Below, one piece after another: positions 34,130 to 45,737 of a stretch of DNA of 64,000 bases (position 1 is the stretch's first letter; each line of letters starts with the position of its first letter). Both the position numbers and the translations under genes were made by a program. Origin of the DNA: Lagenorhynchus albirostris (lineage: Eukaryota; Chordata; Mammalia; Artiodactyla; Delphinidae); the NCBI RefSeq assembly GCF_949774975.1, contig NC_083103.1, positions 98,590,900-98,654,899 of the forward strand, in the 5' to 3' direction. The notes beneath the pieces were generated by a model. That model did not search any database and had not been told where the DNA came from. It saw only the letters and a program-made list of their open reading frames with translations.

Positions 34130-34640
34130 CCTCTGCCCCTCTGGCCAACCACCCTCTTTCTTGATTGCCTTCTTCTAGGCTGGAGACAAAGGAAGGAGAG
34201 AGCCCCTTCCCTTCCACCCTCCCTCCCTCCCTCTTCTCTCTTGGGGCTACAATTAACACATGATAACAGCACAGGTTGGACTCAATTAGGACCAGATCCC
34301 AAAGTAGATGCTGCTCATGTGCAGAGGATGGAGTAAAAGAATTGGCTCCAGAAGGCTTGGGACTTGCTCGTAGAAGATACTAATTGGTTTTTTGCTGGTA
34401 ATTTTTCACCCCTAAGTGAACAGAAAAAGGGCATCTCAGAGGCTCATCTGCTTTGCAGGTGATCGGGCAAATGAATATCTGTGTCCAGGGAGAGGTGAAG
34501 ATGATTGTCTTCTTTTTCTCTCCAAAGGGAACATAATCTCATTTGTCCCGGGACTTAATATCTGCAGATCTGCTGAGCTGGAGGGGGATAAAGATCAACT
34601 CCAAAACTGTATGGGGGGCTCTGACTCCTGAACATTTGTG
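34130..34640. promoter_or_regulatory. Candidate conserved noncoding element
   Basis: Repeat-free except for a CCCT run near 34210-34233. Homeodomain-like words 'ctacaattaacacatgataa' (about 34248) and 'gactcaattaggaccag' (about 34279). Proposed enhancer, weak evidence. Confidence 0.3.
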
Positions 34641-34810
34641 GGAAGTCCTAGGGTCATGGAGGCTTAGAAAGAGTTATAGTCATTTTATTGCTGAGGAGTT
34701 TGGGGAGATATAAAGAGAGCTTGGCTGTCAGTGGTTGGGATGAGGTTGAACAATAGACAGGCACCCATAAGAATCACTCTCCTTTAATTGATCTCAAAAA
34801 TATACGAACA

Positions 34811-35237
34811 GGGCTTCCCTGGTGGCGCAGTGGCTAAGAATCTGCCTGCCAATGCAGGAGACATGGTTTAGAGCCCTGGTCCGGGAAGATCCCACACGCT
34901 GTGGAGCAACTAGGCCCGTGCGCCACAACTACTGAGCCTGCGCTCTAGAGTCCGTGAGCCACAACTACTGAGCCCGTGTGCCACAACTACTGAAGCCCAC
35001 GTGCCACGACTGCTGAAGCCCACGTGCCTAGAGCCCATGCTCCGCAACAAGAGAGGCCACCGCAATGAGAAGCCCGCGCACCACAACGAAGAGTAGCCCC
35101 TGCTCGATGCAACTGAAGAAAGACTGCGCGCAGCAACGAAGACCCAACATAGCCAAAAATAAACTAACTAATTTTTTTAAAAATTTAGTTAGTTGCATGC
35201 TGCAACTAACAGCCAAAATAAACAAATAAATATTTTT
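34811..35237 (+). mobile_element. CHR-family SINE, long form, inside the L1
   Basis: Body to about 35185, then a tail with partly self-complementary 'ttagttagttgcatgctg' sequence. TSD AAAAATATACGAACA at 34796-34810, matched at 35238-35252 with one change. Confidence 0.88.
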
Positions 35238-35753
35238 AAAAATATACAAACAGCTCATGCATTTCAATATCAAAACAAAAACCAAACAACGCAATTCAAA
35301 AATGGGCAGAAGATTTAAATAGACATTTCTCCAAAGAAGACATACAGATGGCCAAAAGGCACATGAAAAGATGCTCAACATTGCTAATTATTAGAGAAAT
35401 GCAAATCAAAACTGGAATGAGGTTATCACCTCATCAGTCAGAATGGCCATCATCAAAAAGTCTACAAATAATAAATGCTGGAGGGGGTGTGGAGAAAGGG
35501 GAACCCTCCAACACTGTTGGTGGGAATGTAAATTGATACAGCCACTATGGAGAACAGTATGGAGATTCCTTAAATAACTAAAAATAGAGCTACCATATGA
35601 TCCTGCAATGCCACTCCTGGGCATATATCCAGAGAAAACCATAATTCGAAAAGACACATGCACCCCAGTGTTCATTGCAGCACTATTTACAATAGCCAAG
35701 ACGTGGAAGGAACCTAAATGTCCATCGACAGATGACTAGATAAAGAAGATGTG

Positions 35754-35935
35754 GGGGACTTCCCTAGCAGTCCAGCGGTTAAAACTCCTCACTTCCATTG
35801 TAGGGGGCACGGGTCCAATCCCTGGTCAGGGAATTAAGATCTCGCATGCCCCGCGGCACAACCAAAAAGAAAAAGGGTATGTGAATTATATCTTAATAAA
35901 GCTGTAGTTTCCTTTCCTTCTTTAAAATAAAAAAA
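35754..35935 (+). mobile_element. CHR short-form SINE, apparently chimeric with an L1-like 3' tail
   Basis: The SINE body (about 35757-35875) ends in an A-rich tail, then 'tgtgaattatatcttaataa' and 'agctgtag', an L1M-like 3' end, precede a second A-rich tail. TSD-like AAAGAAGATGTG (35742-35753) and GAAAAAGATGTG (35936-35947). L1 sequence resumes right after. Confidence 0.6.
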
Positions 35936-36574
35936 GAAAAAGATGTGATACACACACGTGCACACACACACACACACACACACACTGGAATACTACCCAA
36001 CCATAAAAAAGGATGAAATAATTCCATTTGCAGCAAAATGGATGAACCTAGAGAGTATCATACTAAGTGAAATAATCCAGATAGAGAAAGACAACTATCA
36101 TATGATATCACTTATATGTGGAATCTTAAAAAAAAAGATACAAATGAACTTATATACAAAACAGAAATAGACCCACAGACATAGAAAACCAAAGGGGAAA
36201 GCGGGGGAGAGATAAATTAGAAGTTTGGGGTTAACATATATACACTACTATATATAAAATAGATAATCAACAAGGACCTACTATATAGCACAGGGAACTA
36301 TACTCAATATTTTTTAATAACCTATAAGGGAAAAGAATCTGAAAAAAAATAGATACGTAGATATAACTGAATCACTTTGCTGTACACCTGAAACTAACAC
36401 AACATTGTAAATCAACTATACTTAAATAAAATTTTTTTAAAAAAATCACTCCCCTTTAGAACTCTTTCTGTCTCTTGTATATGTATCTGTTATTGCAGTG
36501 TCTTGCTGGACTGGATGAATACAGTTACATGATGATGGCCTTGAGGGGAGGGACTTTGTCTTCCACATCATATT

Positions 36575-36715
36575 AGCAAATACTAATCACTTACTACTGT
36601 ACATATCAGGCACCGTTCTATTTGCTTAACCTGTATTAGCTCATTGAATCCTCACAGCACTCCTGTAAGATGGGTGCAATTATTATCCCTATTTTACAGC
36701 TGAAGAAAGTGAAAG
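36575..36715 (-). mobile_element. MIR fragment
   Basis: 'gcttaacctgtattagctca' and 'tattatccctattttacagc' match the MIR minus strand. Confidence 0.65.
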
Positions 36716-36840
36716 GAGGTGTTATGTACAGATTGAACTAGGAAGCCTGATAGAGTCCCACATGTCTGCTCTCATGAAAGGAGGTGTTATGTACAGATTG
36801 AACTAGGAAGCTTGCTAGAGTCCCACATGTCTGCTCTCAT
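36711..36840. repeat. 65-bp tandem duplication
   Basis: Units 36711-36775 and 36776-36840, both starting GAAAGGAGGTGTTATGTACA, differ at two positions (CCTGA versus CTTGC). A recent local duplication. Confidence 0.92.
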
Positions 36841-37554
36841 TGTATCTCCAAACTCTACCGTAGCACAGCCTTAATGCATGTTATTGACCTAAGCCCAAAG
36901 TGCGAAAAAGTGCTGATGCTGAGGCTGTGAACAGATCACACTAAGAGCTCCATAAATATTTGCAAAGGAAATGGCTAGCCATAGGCTCTGCCGAAATGAC
37001 TGTTTACAGCTGTGGCCCTAAGACAGAGGCTGCCATCCACCTGGAGTTACTCTAGGAAGAGGGAGAAGACCATTCATACCAGCTGCCTCGCCCACTTGTC
37101 ACTGCAAATCCATCTCTGAGCTTTATCTTGGACCCCTCACTGGGGCATTTGAGTCTGCCCTGACATCATGCTTCCTTCCCATTCTATTGTCACCATCTCC
37201 ATTCAATTACTGATTACCTCTCCCTCGATGGGTGAATTAATGACCCCGTTCATCTCCCATCTCTCTAAAAGACAAACCACCCCATGCATTGCTGCTAATC
37301 TTTCTAAAACATAATTCCAATCAAGTGGAAATTTGCATTAGACAGTGCCTTCCCAATCCAGTCAAAGTCCTCTGCCCAGCGCATTGGCCTTCCACACAAC
37401 ACGCGAGGCAGCCTCATCCCCACTCCTCTTCTGACCCTGCGCCCAGGCCACCCCCCCTGCTCCAACCCTTTTTTGCATATTCGTTTCTCATCTCAGGGTT
37501 TTCCAACCTAGTGTCCCTCTCTTTAGGCCTCTCTGGCAGAAGACTAGAATGAGA
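36841..37554. other. Single-copy DNA, nothing recognised
   Basis: No gene or named repeat. Confidence 0.4.
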
Positions 37555-37730
37555 GGAGCACCTTTAAAGTCAGACAGATCTAAGATTTAAACCCCCGCCC
37601 TGTCACTGAGAGTTGCGTGAACTTGAGCAACTTATTCAGTCTCTCTGAGTCCTAGATTCCTCAGCAGTGAAAGAACACAAATCACCACTACCTTGCAGGA
37701 TTGTTGAGAGATTCGAGTTAATTTGGTCAC
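37555..37730 (+). mobile_element. MIR
   Basis: 'aacttgagcaacttattcag' and 'cttgcaggattgttgagaga' in MIR order. Confidence 0.65.
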
Positions 37731-37737
37731 TTTGACT

Positions 37738-37875
37738 AGTGTTTGCTGAGCACTTAGTATGTGGCAGGCATCACGGTGAGACTGGAGACACAGCAATGAA
37801 CAAAACATGAAGCTTGCATTCGAGTGTAGGTGGAGGGGAGACACGAATGAATAAAAACACAAAGTGCCCAATGCA
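37738..37875 (-). mobile_element. L2 fragment
   Basis: 'gctgagcacttagtatgtgg', 'gagacacagcaatgaacaaa' and 'gcttgcattcgagtgtaggt' are L2 minus-strand words. Confidence 0.65.
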
Positions 37876-38004
37876 TGTCTGGCAGATCGCTGTCTCTCAG
37901 TAAATGGTAATCATTTTTCTTTTCAAATATTTCAAAAGGCCTAATAACAGATGTACCCAAGATAGTATGGGACAGAGATGTCTAATTTCTTTGGTTTCAA
38001 CTAG

Positions 38005-38125
38005 AAATCTCAGTGAGTCCCTTGAAGGAGGGCAGTCTCTTATCTATCAATGTGTTTCAAGTACCAGGCACAGCACTATACACATAGAAGGTGCTAAATA
38101 CCTGTTTTGTTGAATAAATGTTGGC
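38005..38125 (+). mobile_element. L2 3' end
   Basis: 'gtaccaggcacagcactata' and 'agaaggtgctaaatacctgt', ending 'ttgttgaataaatg'. Confidence 0.6.
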
Positions 38126-38349
38126 TAATAAGTGATGATCAGGACCTTTAATCGACAGCTTTATTGCTTTAATTATAAATAGGAAAATGTATTACTTAAT
38201 AAATCTATTGTACTTTGATAGCACAATCTTTCAAATGTGGGACCATTGCAAAAAGGAAAGTTTAGGCATCACAGCTGTAGTTCCTGGAAAGGCGCTCTCA
38301 GCTCTCTTAATTCACTGATATCCTCTCCTCCCTTCAAGACCCAGGTCAA

Positions 38350-38461
38350 GGGGACTTCCCTGGCAGTCCAGTGGTTAAGACTCTGTGCTTCCACTGCAAG
38401 GGGCATGGGTTTGATCCCTGGTTGGGGAACTAAGATCCCATATGCCACACAACCAAAAAAA
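38350..38461 (+). mobile_element. CHR-family SINE, short form
   Basis: Intact short copy. Perfect 14-bp TSD AAGACCCAGGTCAA at 38336-38349 and 38462-38475. Confidence 0.92.
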
Positions 38462-38475
38462 AAGACCCAGGTCAA

Positions 38476-38943
38476 ATACCTCCTTATCCTTTCTGATTCC
38501 TTCCACCATATGCATATCTCTTCATGATGAACCTCCAAAGTACCTCTCTTCAACATGTAAGCTTTATAGCCTAATCATCTGTTAGTTTTGTGCCACCTCC
38601 AGGCCACAAATACTCTGGAGGCCTATATCATCTTTTCACCCCAAAGAGACTAACAAGATATTTTTGCTTTTAGAAGACACATTGTCACTGTCACCAGCTT
38701 TCTTTTTCCCTCTCCCTCCTTCTGCCCTCATGCACCATGACCTGCTCAGTCTCTTCTCTACATGCATAATGGTCCTCCCCAACCAGACTTCTCTCTTCTT
38801 AGAACAAGAGGAGAGAAGTCCACATAGAATCACTCTTACAGCTTCAACAAAGGAGGTGGCTGCTTTTGCAAAGTCACTGCAAAATATCGTGGGGTTCAGG
38901 ATGTAGGCTCTGCATCTGACTAACGAAGTTCCAACTTTAACTC
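38476..38943. other. Single-copy DNA, nothing recognised
   Basis: No gene or repeat identified. Confidence 0.4.
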
Positions 38944-39313
38944 TACAGGCACACCTCAGATATTGTGAGTTTGGTTCCAGACCACTGCAATAAAGAGAAT
39001 ATTGCAATAAAGTGAGTCACATGAATTTTTTGTTTCCTGGTACATATAAAACTTAACGTTTATTAACCAAAGAGGTGAAAGACCTATATGATGAAAACTG
39101 TAAAACACTGATAAAGGAAGTTGAAGATGATTCCAAGAAATGGAAAGATTTCCTATGCTCTTAGATTGGAAGAATTAATATTGTTAAGATGGCCATACTA
39201 CCCAAAGCAATCTACAGATTTAATGCAATCCCTATCAAAATACCCATGACCCTTTTCACAGAACGAGAAGAAAGAATCCTAAAATTTATACGGGATTTAA
39301 AAAACCACAGAAG

Positions 39314-39535
39314 AGGGCTTCTCTGGTGGTGCAGTGGTTGAGAGTCTGCCTGCCGATGCAGGGGACAGGGGTTCGTGCCCCGGTACGGGAAGATCCCACA
39401 TGCCGCGGAGCGGCTGGGCTTGTGAGCCATGGCCGCTGAGCCTGCGTGTCCAGAGCCTGTGCTCCGCAACAGGAGAAGCCACAACAGTGAGAGGCCTGCG
39501 TACTGCAAAAAAAACCAAAAACCAAAACAAAAATA
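39314..39535 (+). mobile_element. CHR-family SINE, ~200-bp subfamily, in the L1
   Basis: Near-complete body to about 39506, then an A/C-rich tail. Flanks 'aaaccacagaaga' and 'ccccacaaaagac' look like a mutated TSD. Confidence 0.85.
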
Positions 39536-39901
39536 CCCCACAAAAGACCCAGAATTGTCAAAGCGATCCTGAGGAAAAAAGAACAAAGCTGGAGGTATAA
39601 CCCTTCCAGACTTCAGACTATACTACAAGGCTACAGTAATCAAAACAGCGTGGTACCTGCACAAAAACAGACATATTGATCAATGGAACATAATAGAGAG
39701 CCCAGAAATAAACCCATGCACCTATCATCAATCAGTTTATGATAAAGGAGGCAAGAACATACAATGGAGGAAAGCCAGTATCTCCAAGTGGTGTTGGGAA
39801 AGCTGGAGAGCTACATGTAAATCAATGAAATTAGAACATTCCCTCACACCATCTACAAAAATAAACTCAAAATGTTTCAAAGATCTAAATATAAGACATG
39901 A

Positions 39902-40240
39902 GGGCTTCCCTGGTGGTGCAGTGGTTAAGAATCCACCTGCCAATGCAGGGGACATGGGTTCGAGCCCTGGTCTGGGAAGATCCCACATGCTGTGGAGCAA
40001 GTGAGTCCATGCGCCACAACTACTGAGCCTGCACTCTAGAGCCAGCATGCCACAACTACTGAAGCCCGTGCGCCTAGAGCCCATGCTCCCCAGCAAGAGA
40101 AGCCACCGCAATGAGAAGCCCACTCACCACAACAGAGTAGCCCCCACTCACCGCAACTAGAGAATACCTGCGTGCAGCAATGAAGACCCAACGCAGCCAA
40201 AAATAAATAATAGAATAAAATAAATAAATTTATTTTTTAA
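39902..40240 (+). mobile_element. CHR-family SINE, long form, in the L1
   Basis: Full long-form body, with an AAAT-rich tail merging into L1 sequence at about 40240. Confidence 0.85.
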
Positions 40241-41654
40241 ATAAATAAAGACGTAACACCATAAAACTCTTAGAAGAGAACATAGGCAAAACATTCTCAG
40301 ACATAAATCATAAAAATATCTTCCTAATCAGTCTCTCAAGGCAAAAGAAATAAAAGCAAAAATAAACAAATGGGATCTAATCAAAAGCTTTTGCACAAGA
40401 AAGGAAACTATCAACAAAACAAAAAGACAACCTACAGAATGGGAGAAAATATTTGCAAATGATGTGACCAAAAAGGGGTTAATATCCAAAAAGCTAATAA
40501 AACAATATCCAGAAAAAACACAACTCAATCAAAACAATTGGCAGGCAGAGGACCTAAACAGACATTTCTCCAAAGACATACAGATTGCCAACAGGAACAT
40601 GAAAAGATGCTCAACACTGCTAATTATTAGAGAAATGCAAATCAAAACTACAATGAGGTATCACCTCACCCTGGTCAGAAAAGCCATCACCAAAAAGTCT
40701 ACAAATAATAAATGCTGAAGAGGATGCGGAGAAAAGGGAACCCTCCTACACTGTTGGTGGGAATGTAAATTGGTGCAGCCATTATGAAAAACCGTATGGC
40801 AGTTCCTGAAAAAACTAAAAATAGAGCTACCATATGACCCAGCAACCCCACTGCTTGGTATACATCCAGAAAAAACAAAAATTCTAATTCAAAAACATAC
40901 ATGCACCCCAATGTTCATAGTAGCACTATTTACAATAACCATGACATGGAAGCGATCTAAACATCCATCAACAGATGAATCGATAAAAAAGATGCGGTAG
41001 AGTTATACAATGGAATATTACTCAGCCATAAAGAAGAATGAAGTAATGCCATTTGCAGCAGTATGCATAGACCTACAGAATATTATATTTCGTGAAGTAA
41101 GTCAGACAAATACTATATTATATCACTTATATGTGGAATCTAAAAAATAATACAAATGAATCTATGTACAAAACAAAAACAGACTCACAGACATAGAAAA
41201 CAAAGGTTACCAAAGGGGATGGGGGAGGGACAAATTAGGAGTATGGGATTAACAGATACAAACCACTATACATAAAATGGATAAGCAACATAGATTTACT
41301 GTATAACACAGGGAATAATATTCAATATCTTGTAATACCATATAATGGAATATAATCAGAAAAAAAATAACTGAATAACTATGCTGTACCCCTGGAACTA
41401 ATACAATATTGTAAATCAACTATACTTCAATTTTTTAAAAAGTTATGTTTACACCATACTGTAGTCTATTAAGTGTGCAATAGCATTATATCTAAAAAAA
41501 CACTGTATATACCTCAATTTAAAAATGCATTATTGCTATTAAATGCTAACCATCATCTGAGTCTTCAGTGATTTGTAATTTTTTGCAATAGTAACATCAA
41601 AGATTACTCATCACAGATCACCGTAATAAATATAATAATAATGAAAAAGTTTCA

Positions 41655-41743
41655 GGACTTCCCTGACAGTCCACAGGTTCGATCCCTGGTTGGGGAACTA
41701 AGATCCCACAAGCTGTGTGGTACAGCCAAATAAATAAATAAAT
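41655..41743 (+). mobile_element. CHR-family SINE, short form, internally deleted
   Basis: Head 'ggacttccctgacagtcca' joins directly to the B box. TSD AATAATGAAAAAGTTTCA just upstream (about 41636-41653), matched with changes from 41744. Inserted in the Tigger1. Confidence 0.82.
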
Positions 41744-41939
41744 AAATAATGGAAAAGTCTGAAATATTGCAAGAATTACCAAAATGTGACACAGAGACAC
41801 AAAGTGAGCAAACGCTATTGGAAAAATGGCACCGTTAAACTTGCTTGACACAGGGTTGCCACAAACCTTCAGTTTGTTAAGAAAAAAAAAAAGAAGAAAA
41901 ACACCGGCTGCAATTGCAATAAAATGAGGTACACCTGTA

Positions 41940-42125
41940 CCTTGATCTCTTACTGTGATCTTGGGTAATTCGTTTCACCTCTCTGGGCCTCAGTTTCTTC
42001 ACCTGTAAAATCGAGAAAATAAACAGTAGCACTTATAGTGTTGTTGGAAGGATTAAAGGAGATAAGATGTAAAAGTCTTAACATGGTACCTGGTGTATTA
42101 TAATTACTCAGGAAATGTTACCTAT
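41940..42125 (+). mobile_element. MIR
   Basis: 'ctgtgatcttgggtaattcg', 'ctctgggcctcagtttcttc' and 'taacatggtacctggtgtat'. Confidence 0.72.
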
Positions 42126-42194
42126 AATCCAAGCACATCAAAAAGGTCACAAACCCCAAATGTAATTCCCATGCTAGCTGGTACCTAAACTCTA

Positions 42195-42435
42195 CATTGT
42201 TAAAGAGCGTGGGCTGAGGAGCCAGACTGCCTTGGTTCAAGACCTGCTCCCCTAATTACCAGCTGCGTAGCTTTGGGTAAGTTCCCAAATCGGAGACTCC
42301 ATTTCTTCATCTTTAAAATTGGGATGATGCTGATAAGGTGCTTCCTCTTAAGGACATTGCGAGGATCAAATAAATAAATACATGTAAACTTAAGATGATG
42401 CCTCCTACACAATAAATGCTCAATAAGTATTGGAA
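42195..42435 (+). mobile_element. MIR, nearly full length
   Basis: 'gagcgtgggctgaggagcca', 'agctgcgtagctttgggtaa', 'tcttcatctttaaaattggg' and 'caataaatgctcaataagta'. Confidence 0.8.
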
Positions 42436-42654
42436 TTCAAGTACAGTCACCAGAGCTCCATCCCATTGCCAGTGGTTCTGTCCATTTGTTCACACCAGGG
42501 CAGAGAGGACGTATTTGTTCTGGTCTGCTAATGAACCCACAGTGATAATGACTCTTCACTTCCATTCAATCAGATACCCATAGCTGGAGTCTGAACGCAA
42601 AGATGACTCAGACATGATTCTTGTCCTTCAGGAACATCCAATGTGGTCCAGTTG

Positions 42655-42850
42655 ATATGGTCCATAATAGCTAATAATTATGTAGAAACTTGCAGTTTAT
42701 GTAGCACTTTCTCGTTTACGATTCTGTGCTTGTTCACAACTCTGGAAGATAGATGTTATCAGTCCATTTTGCAATGGAGGAAACAGGTTCATTTAGTGTA
42801 AGTGGCTTACAAAGGTCACACAGCTAGGGAGTGGCTGAGTCAGGATCAGA
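42655..42850 (-). mobile_element. MIR
   Basis: 'agtccattttgcaatggagg' and 'aaaggtcacacagctaggga', then 'gctgagtcaggatcagaatg'. Confidence 0.7.
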
Positions 42851-43139
42851 ATGTGAGCCATCTTCACGAGGCACGCTTGCAGCCCGCAGAATGGATTTAG
42901 ACGGGTGGGAGGGGACCAAGGACCCAGGATTCCTGAGGGAGCCCAGAGGCAGCTCAGACAGCAGGAAGGAGAGAGCGGATGCAAGTCACAAGTTCCTCTT
43001 ACTTCATCCACCAGCACTGGAAGGCAAGTGGAATGGCCTCCCGGCAGATGCTGGAGGAACAAGCAGGGAAAGACTTGTCTGCACGATCCCCCCTCCTCTG
43101 ATTATCGGCCTTGCCCTCCTCCTTGTCTACCCCATCCTG
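42851..43139. other. Single-copy DNA, nothing recognised
   Basis: Overlapping open frames of 109 and 133 codons start here (42831 and 42905). They share no familiar domain and I do not support them as genes. Confidence 0.4.
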
Positions 43140-43330
43140 GTTTTCTCAAAGGGTATTTAAGCCCCTCTCTCCTAACTGTCAGGGAGGCTGCATTTGTCAT
43201 TCAGGTCTTTTCAGGTCTGGTTCTCCTCCCTGTTTGGCAGCTAATGCGTCCTCATCTAATTAGATTTTTACCGTCACCTATAATTAGGGCCCTTCAGTGC
43301 TTCTGAATAGGATACCTTTAACCTATTTTG
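43140..43330. promoter_or_regulatory. Candidate conserved noncoding element with palindromic homeodomain site
   Basis: Palindrome CTAATTAG at 43256-43263 and a second TAATTA at 43281-43286, about two helical turns apart, in repeat-free sequence. The spacing suits paired homeodomain binding. Confidence 0.4.
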
Positions 43331-43416
43331 CCTTGTCATTGGAGGCCTCCATCCAGGTGTACACACATGGGAGCAGGCACAGGTGAGGGCAGCAAGTAAT
43401 GGGGCTGGGTCAGAGG

Positions 43417-43510
43417 CACACATGCATATATATACATGTGCATATACACACATACACATATACATATATGCACATACATAAGTGTACATTAAAGCACACA
43501 TATTCACACA
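43417..43510. repeat. Alternating purine-pyrimidine CA/TA repeat
   Basis: CACACATGCATATATATACA-type sequence, mostly alternating purine and pyrimidine. Confidence 0.8.
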
Positions 43511-43739
43511 CGGGACTCTTGCTGGGTACATGCATGAGGACTCCTTGCACACCACAGACGCATGGCTGCCTTCGTGTGCCTAGCTGGGCCTGTGGTACGA
43601 GAGAGAGCATTTGCTCTACGTTAACTGTTCAAATGCACGCGTGGAAGGAAGCAGTGTGTGTGCAGAGAATTCTAGTTGTGAGTGTGTTAAGGGAGGGGAG
43701 TAGGGAATAGTATACTGTTGGTGAGCTCCTACCATCTCT

Positions 43740-44090
43740 TTCCAAGAAAGGAATTTATTTTTAGTAGATAATACAGGGACATGGACTTAAAAAGTACAAA
43801 AGATACATAGTAAAAGGAGAGCTCCCTCCCACCCCTGCCCCCAGCCATCCAGTTCTCCTCCCCAAAGTCAGTCTTTGTTACCAGAGATATTCTATGCCTG
43901 CACAGTATATATTTACAACAGTGATAGCTAAGTGGACACATTGTTCTGAACCTTGCTCTTTTCCTTTAAAAATAGATCTGTTGCCTGTTACTATTGGTCA
44001 GTGTTCCACATCTATATAGAGAGATTTTTTTCCTATCTTTCTGATGTCTATATATAGTGTTTTGTTTTCATACTATTATCACTTGATTAA
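43740..44090 (-). mobile_element. Old L1 (L1M-type) 3' fragment
   Basis: 'ttaccagagatattctatgc', 'acattgttctgaaccttgct' and 'tagatctgttgcctgttact' in L1 minus-strand order. Confidence 0.65.
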
Positions 44091-44098
44091 CAATATGC

Positions 44099-44502
44099 TT
44101 GTGTAAGGATACAAATGAACTTATTTACAAAACAGAAATAGACTCACAGACATAGAAAACAAATTTATGGTTACCAAAGGGGAAGGGGGAGAGGAATAAA
44201 TTAGGAGTTTGGGATTAACAGATACACACTACTATATGTAAAATAGATAACTGACAAGGACCTACTGTATAGCACAGGGAACTATACTCAATATCTTGTA
44301 ATAACCTATGTAATACCAATAATAATGGAAGAGAATGTAAAAAAAGAATATACATTATTTATATATATATAACTGAATCACTTTACTGTTCACCTGAAAC
44401 TAACACAAGGCAATAACTCAACTACATTTCAATAAAAATAAAATAACCTAAATTGGACAAAAAGCACAGTCCATATCTAAAACAAACAAACAAACAAAAA
44501 AA
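44099..44502 (+). mobile_element. 5'-truncated L1 (3' UTR)
   Basis: 'aaatagactcacagacatag', 'actatactcaatatcttgta' and 'cacctgaaactaacacaag', then an A/C-rich tail. Short TSD CAATATGC at 44091-44098 and 44503-44510. Confidence 0.75.
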
Positions 44503-45049
44503 CCAATATGCCTCTGAAGTAAATCTGTTTCTTCCCACTTTAAAAAAAAATAGATTTTTCTCTCATCTTCCTCCTAAGGAAGCTTAGTTTGCTCTTTTTT
44601 AAAATTAATTTCTATTGGAGTATAGTTGCTTTACAATGTTGTGTTAGTTTCTACTGTACAGCAAAGTGAATCAGCTATACGTTTACATATATCCCCTCTC
44701 TTTTGGATTTCCTTCCCATTCAGGTCACCACAGAACACTGAGTAGAGCTCCCTCAGCTATAGCATAGGTTCTCATTAGTTATCTGTTTTTATATAAAGTA
44801 TCAATAGTGTATATGTGTCAATCTCAATCTCCCTAATCCTCCCACCCCTCCCAATCTCAATCTCCTGATTCATCCCACATCTCTACAAATAACCCAGTTT
44901 CATCCCTTTTTATGGCTGAGTAATATTCCATTGTACATATGTACTACATCTTCTTTATCCATTCCTCTGTTGATGGACATTTAGGTTGCTTCCATGTCCT
45001 GGCTATTGTAAATAGTGCTGCAATGAACATTGGGGAGCATGTGTCTTTT

Positions 45050-45381
45050 TTTTTTAAAGTTTATTTTTGGCTGCATTGGTTCTTCGTTGTTGCGTGTGGG
45101 TTTTCTCTAGCTGCAGCGAGTGGGGGCTACTCTTTTTGTGGTGCGCGGGCTTCTCATTGCAGTGGCTTATCTTTGTTGTGGTGCACGGGCTCTAAGCATG
45201 CAGGCTTCAGTAGTTGTGGCACGTGGGTTCAGTAGTTGTGGCTTGAGAGCGCAGGCTCAGTAGTTGTGGTGCAAGGGCTTAGTTGCTCCACAGCCTGTGG
45301 TATCTTCCGGGACCAGGGCTCGAACCCATGTGCCCTGCATTGGCAGGCAGATTCTTAGCCACTGCGCCACCAGGGAAGTCC
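45050..45381 (-). mobile_element. CHR-family SINE, long form, in the inverted L1
   Basis: T-rich start, 'ttatttttggctgcattggt', ending 'gccaccagggaagtcc'. L1 sequence continues across it ('gagcatgtgtcttt' to 'agcattttgaattaagg'). Confidence 0.87.
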
Positions 45382-45737
45382 AGCATTTTGAATTAAGGTT
45401 TTCTCCAGGTATATGCCCAGAAGTGGGATTGCTGGGTCATATGGTAATTCTAATTTTAGTTTTTTAAGGCACCTCCATACTGTTCTCCATAGTGGCTGCA
45501 TCAATTTACATTCCCACCAGCAGTGCATGAAGGTCCCCTTTTCTCCACACCCTCTCCACCATTTACTGTTTGTAGATTTTTTGATGATGGCCATTCTGAC
45601 TGGTATGAGGTGATACCACATTGTAGTATTGATTTGCATTTCTCTAATAATTAGTGAGTTGAGCATCTTTTCATGTGTTTGTTGGCCATCTGTATGTCTT
45701 CTTTGGAGAAGTTCAATATCAAAAAAACAAACAACCC

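Larger units (their letters stand above)
34787..36443 (+). mobile_element. 5'-truncated L1 with its own TSD, carrying two SINEs and a CA repeat
   Basis: L1 ORF2-end/3' UTR words in order: 'cagctcatgcatttcaatat', 'atttctccaaagaagacata', 'caacactgttggtgggaatg', 'gtacacctgaaactaacac'. Near-perfect 15-bp TSD AATCACTCTCCTTTA (34772-34786) and the same with one change (36444-36458). SINEs lie at 34811-35236 and 35754-35935; CA run at about 35954-35985. Non-coding. Confidence 0.85.
39063..41437 (+). mobile_element. 5'-truncated L1 (ORF2 part and 3' UTR) inserted in Tigger1
   Basis: Starts in ORF2 ('aaagaggtgaaagacctata', 'cagatttaatgcaatcccta') and runs to the 3' UTR end ('gtaaatcaactatacttcaa'). 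It carries SINEs at 39314 and 39902. Diverged TSD AAAACTTAACGTTTA (39048-39062) and AAAAGTTATGTTTA (41438-41451). Frames are broken by stops and insertions; no functional reverse transcriptase. Confidence 0.85.
38946..41937 (-). mobile_element. Tigger1-type (pogo/mariner superfamily) transposon, internally deleted and split by an L1
   Basis: Terminal inverted repeats CAGGCACACCTC at 38946 and GAGGTACACCTG ending at 41937, with TA on each side (38944-38945, 41938-41939). Outer parts: 38946-39047 and 41452-41937. Internal words 'gtagtctattaagtgtgcaa' and 'acacagggttgccacaaacc' fit Tigger1. The transposase-coding middle is missing. Confidence 0.85.
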
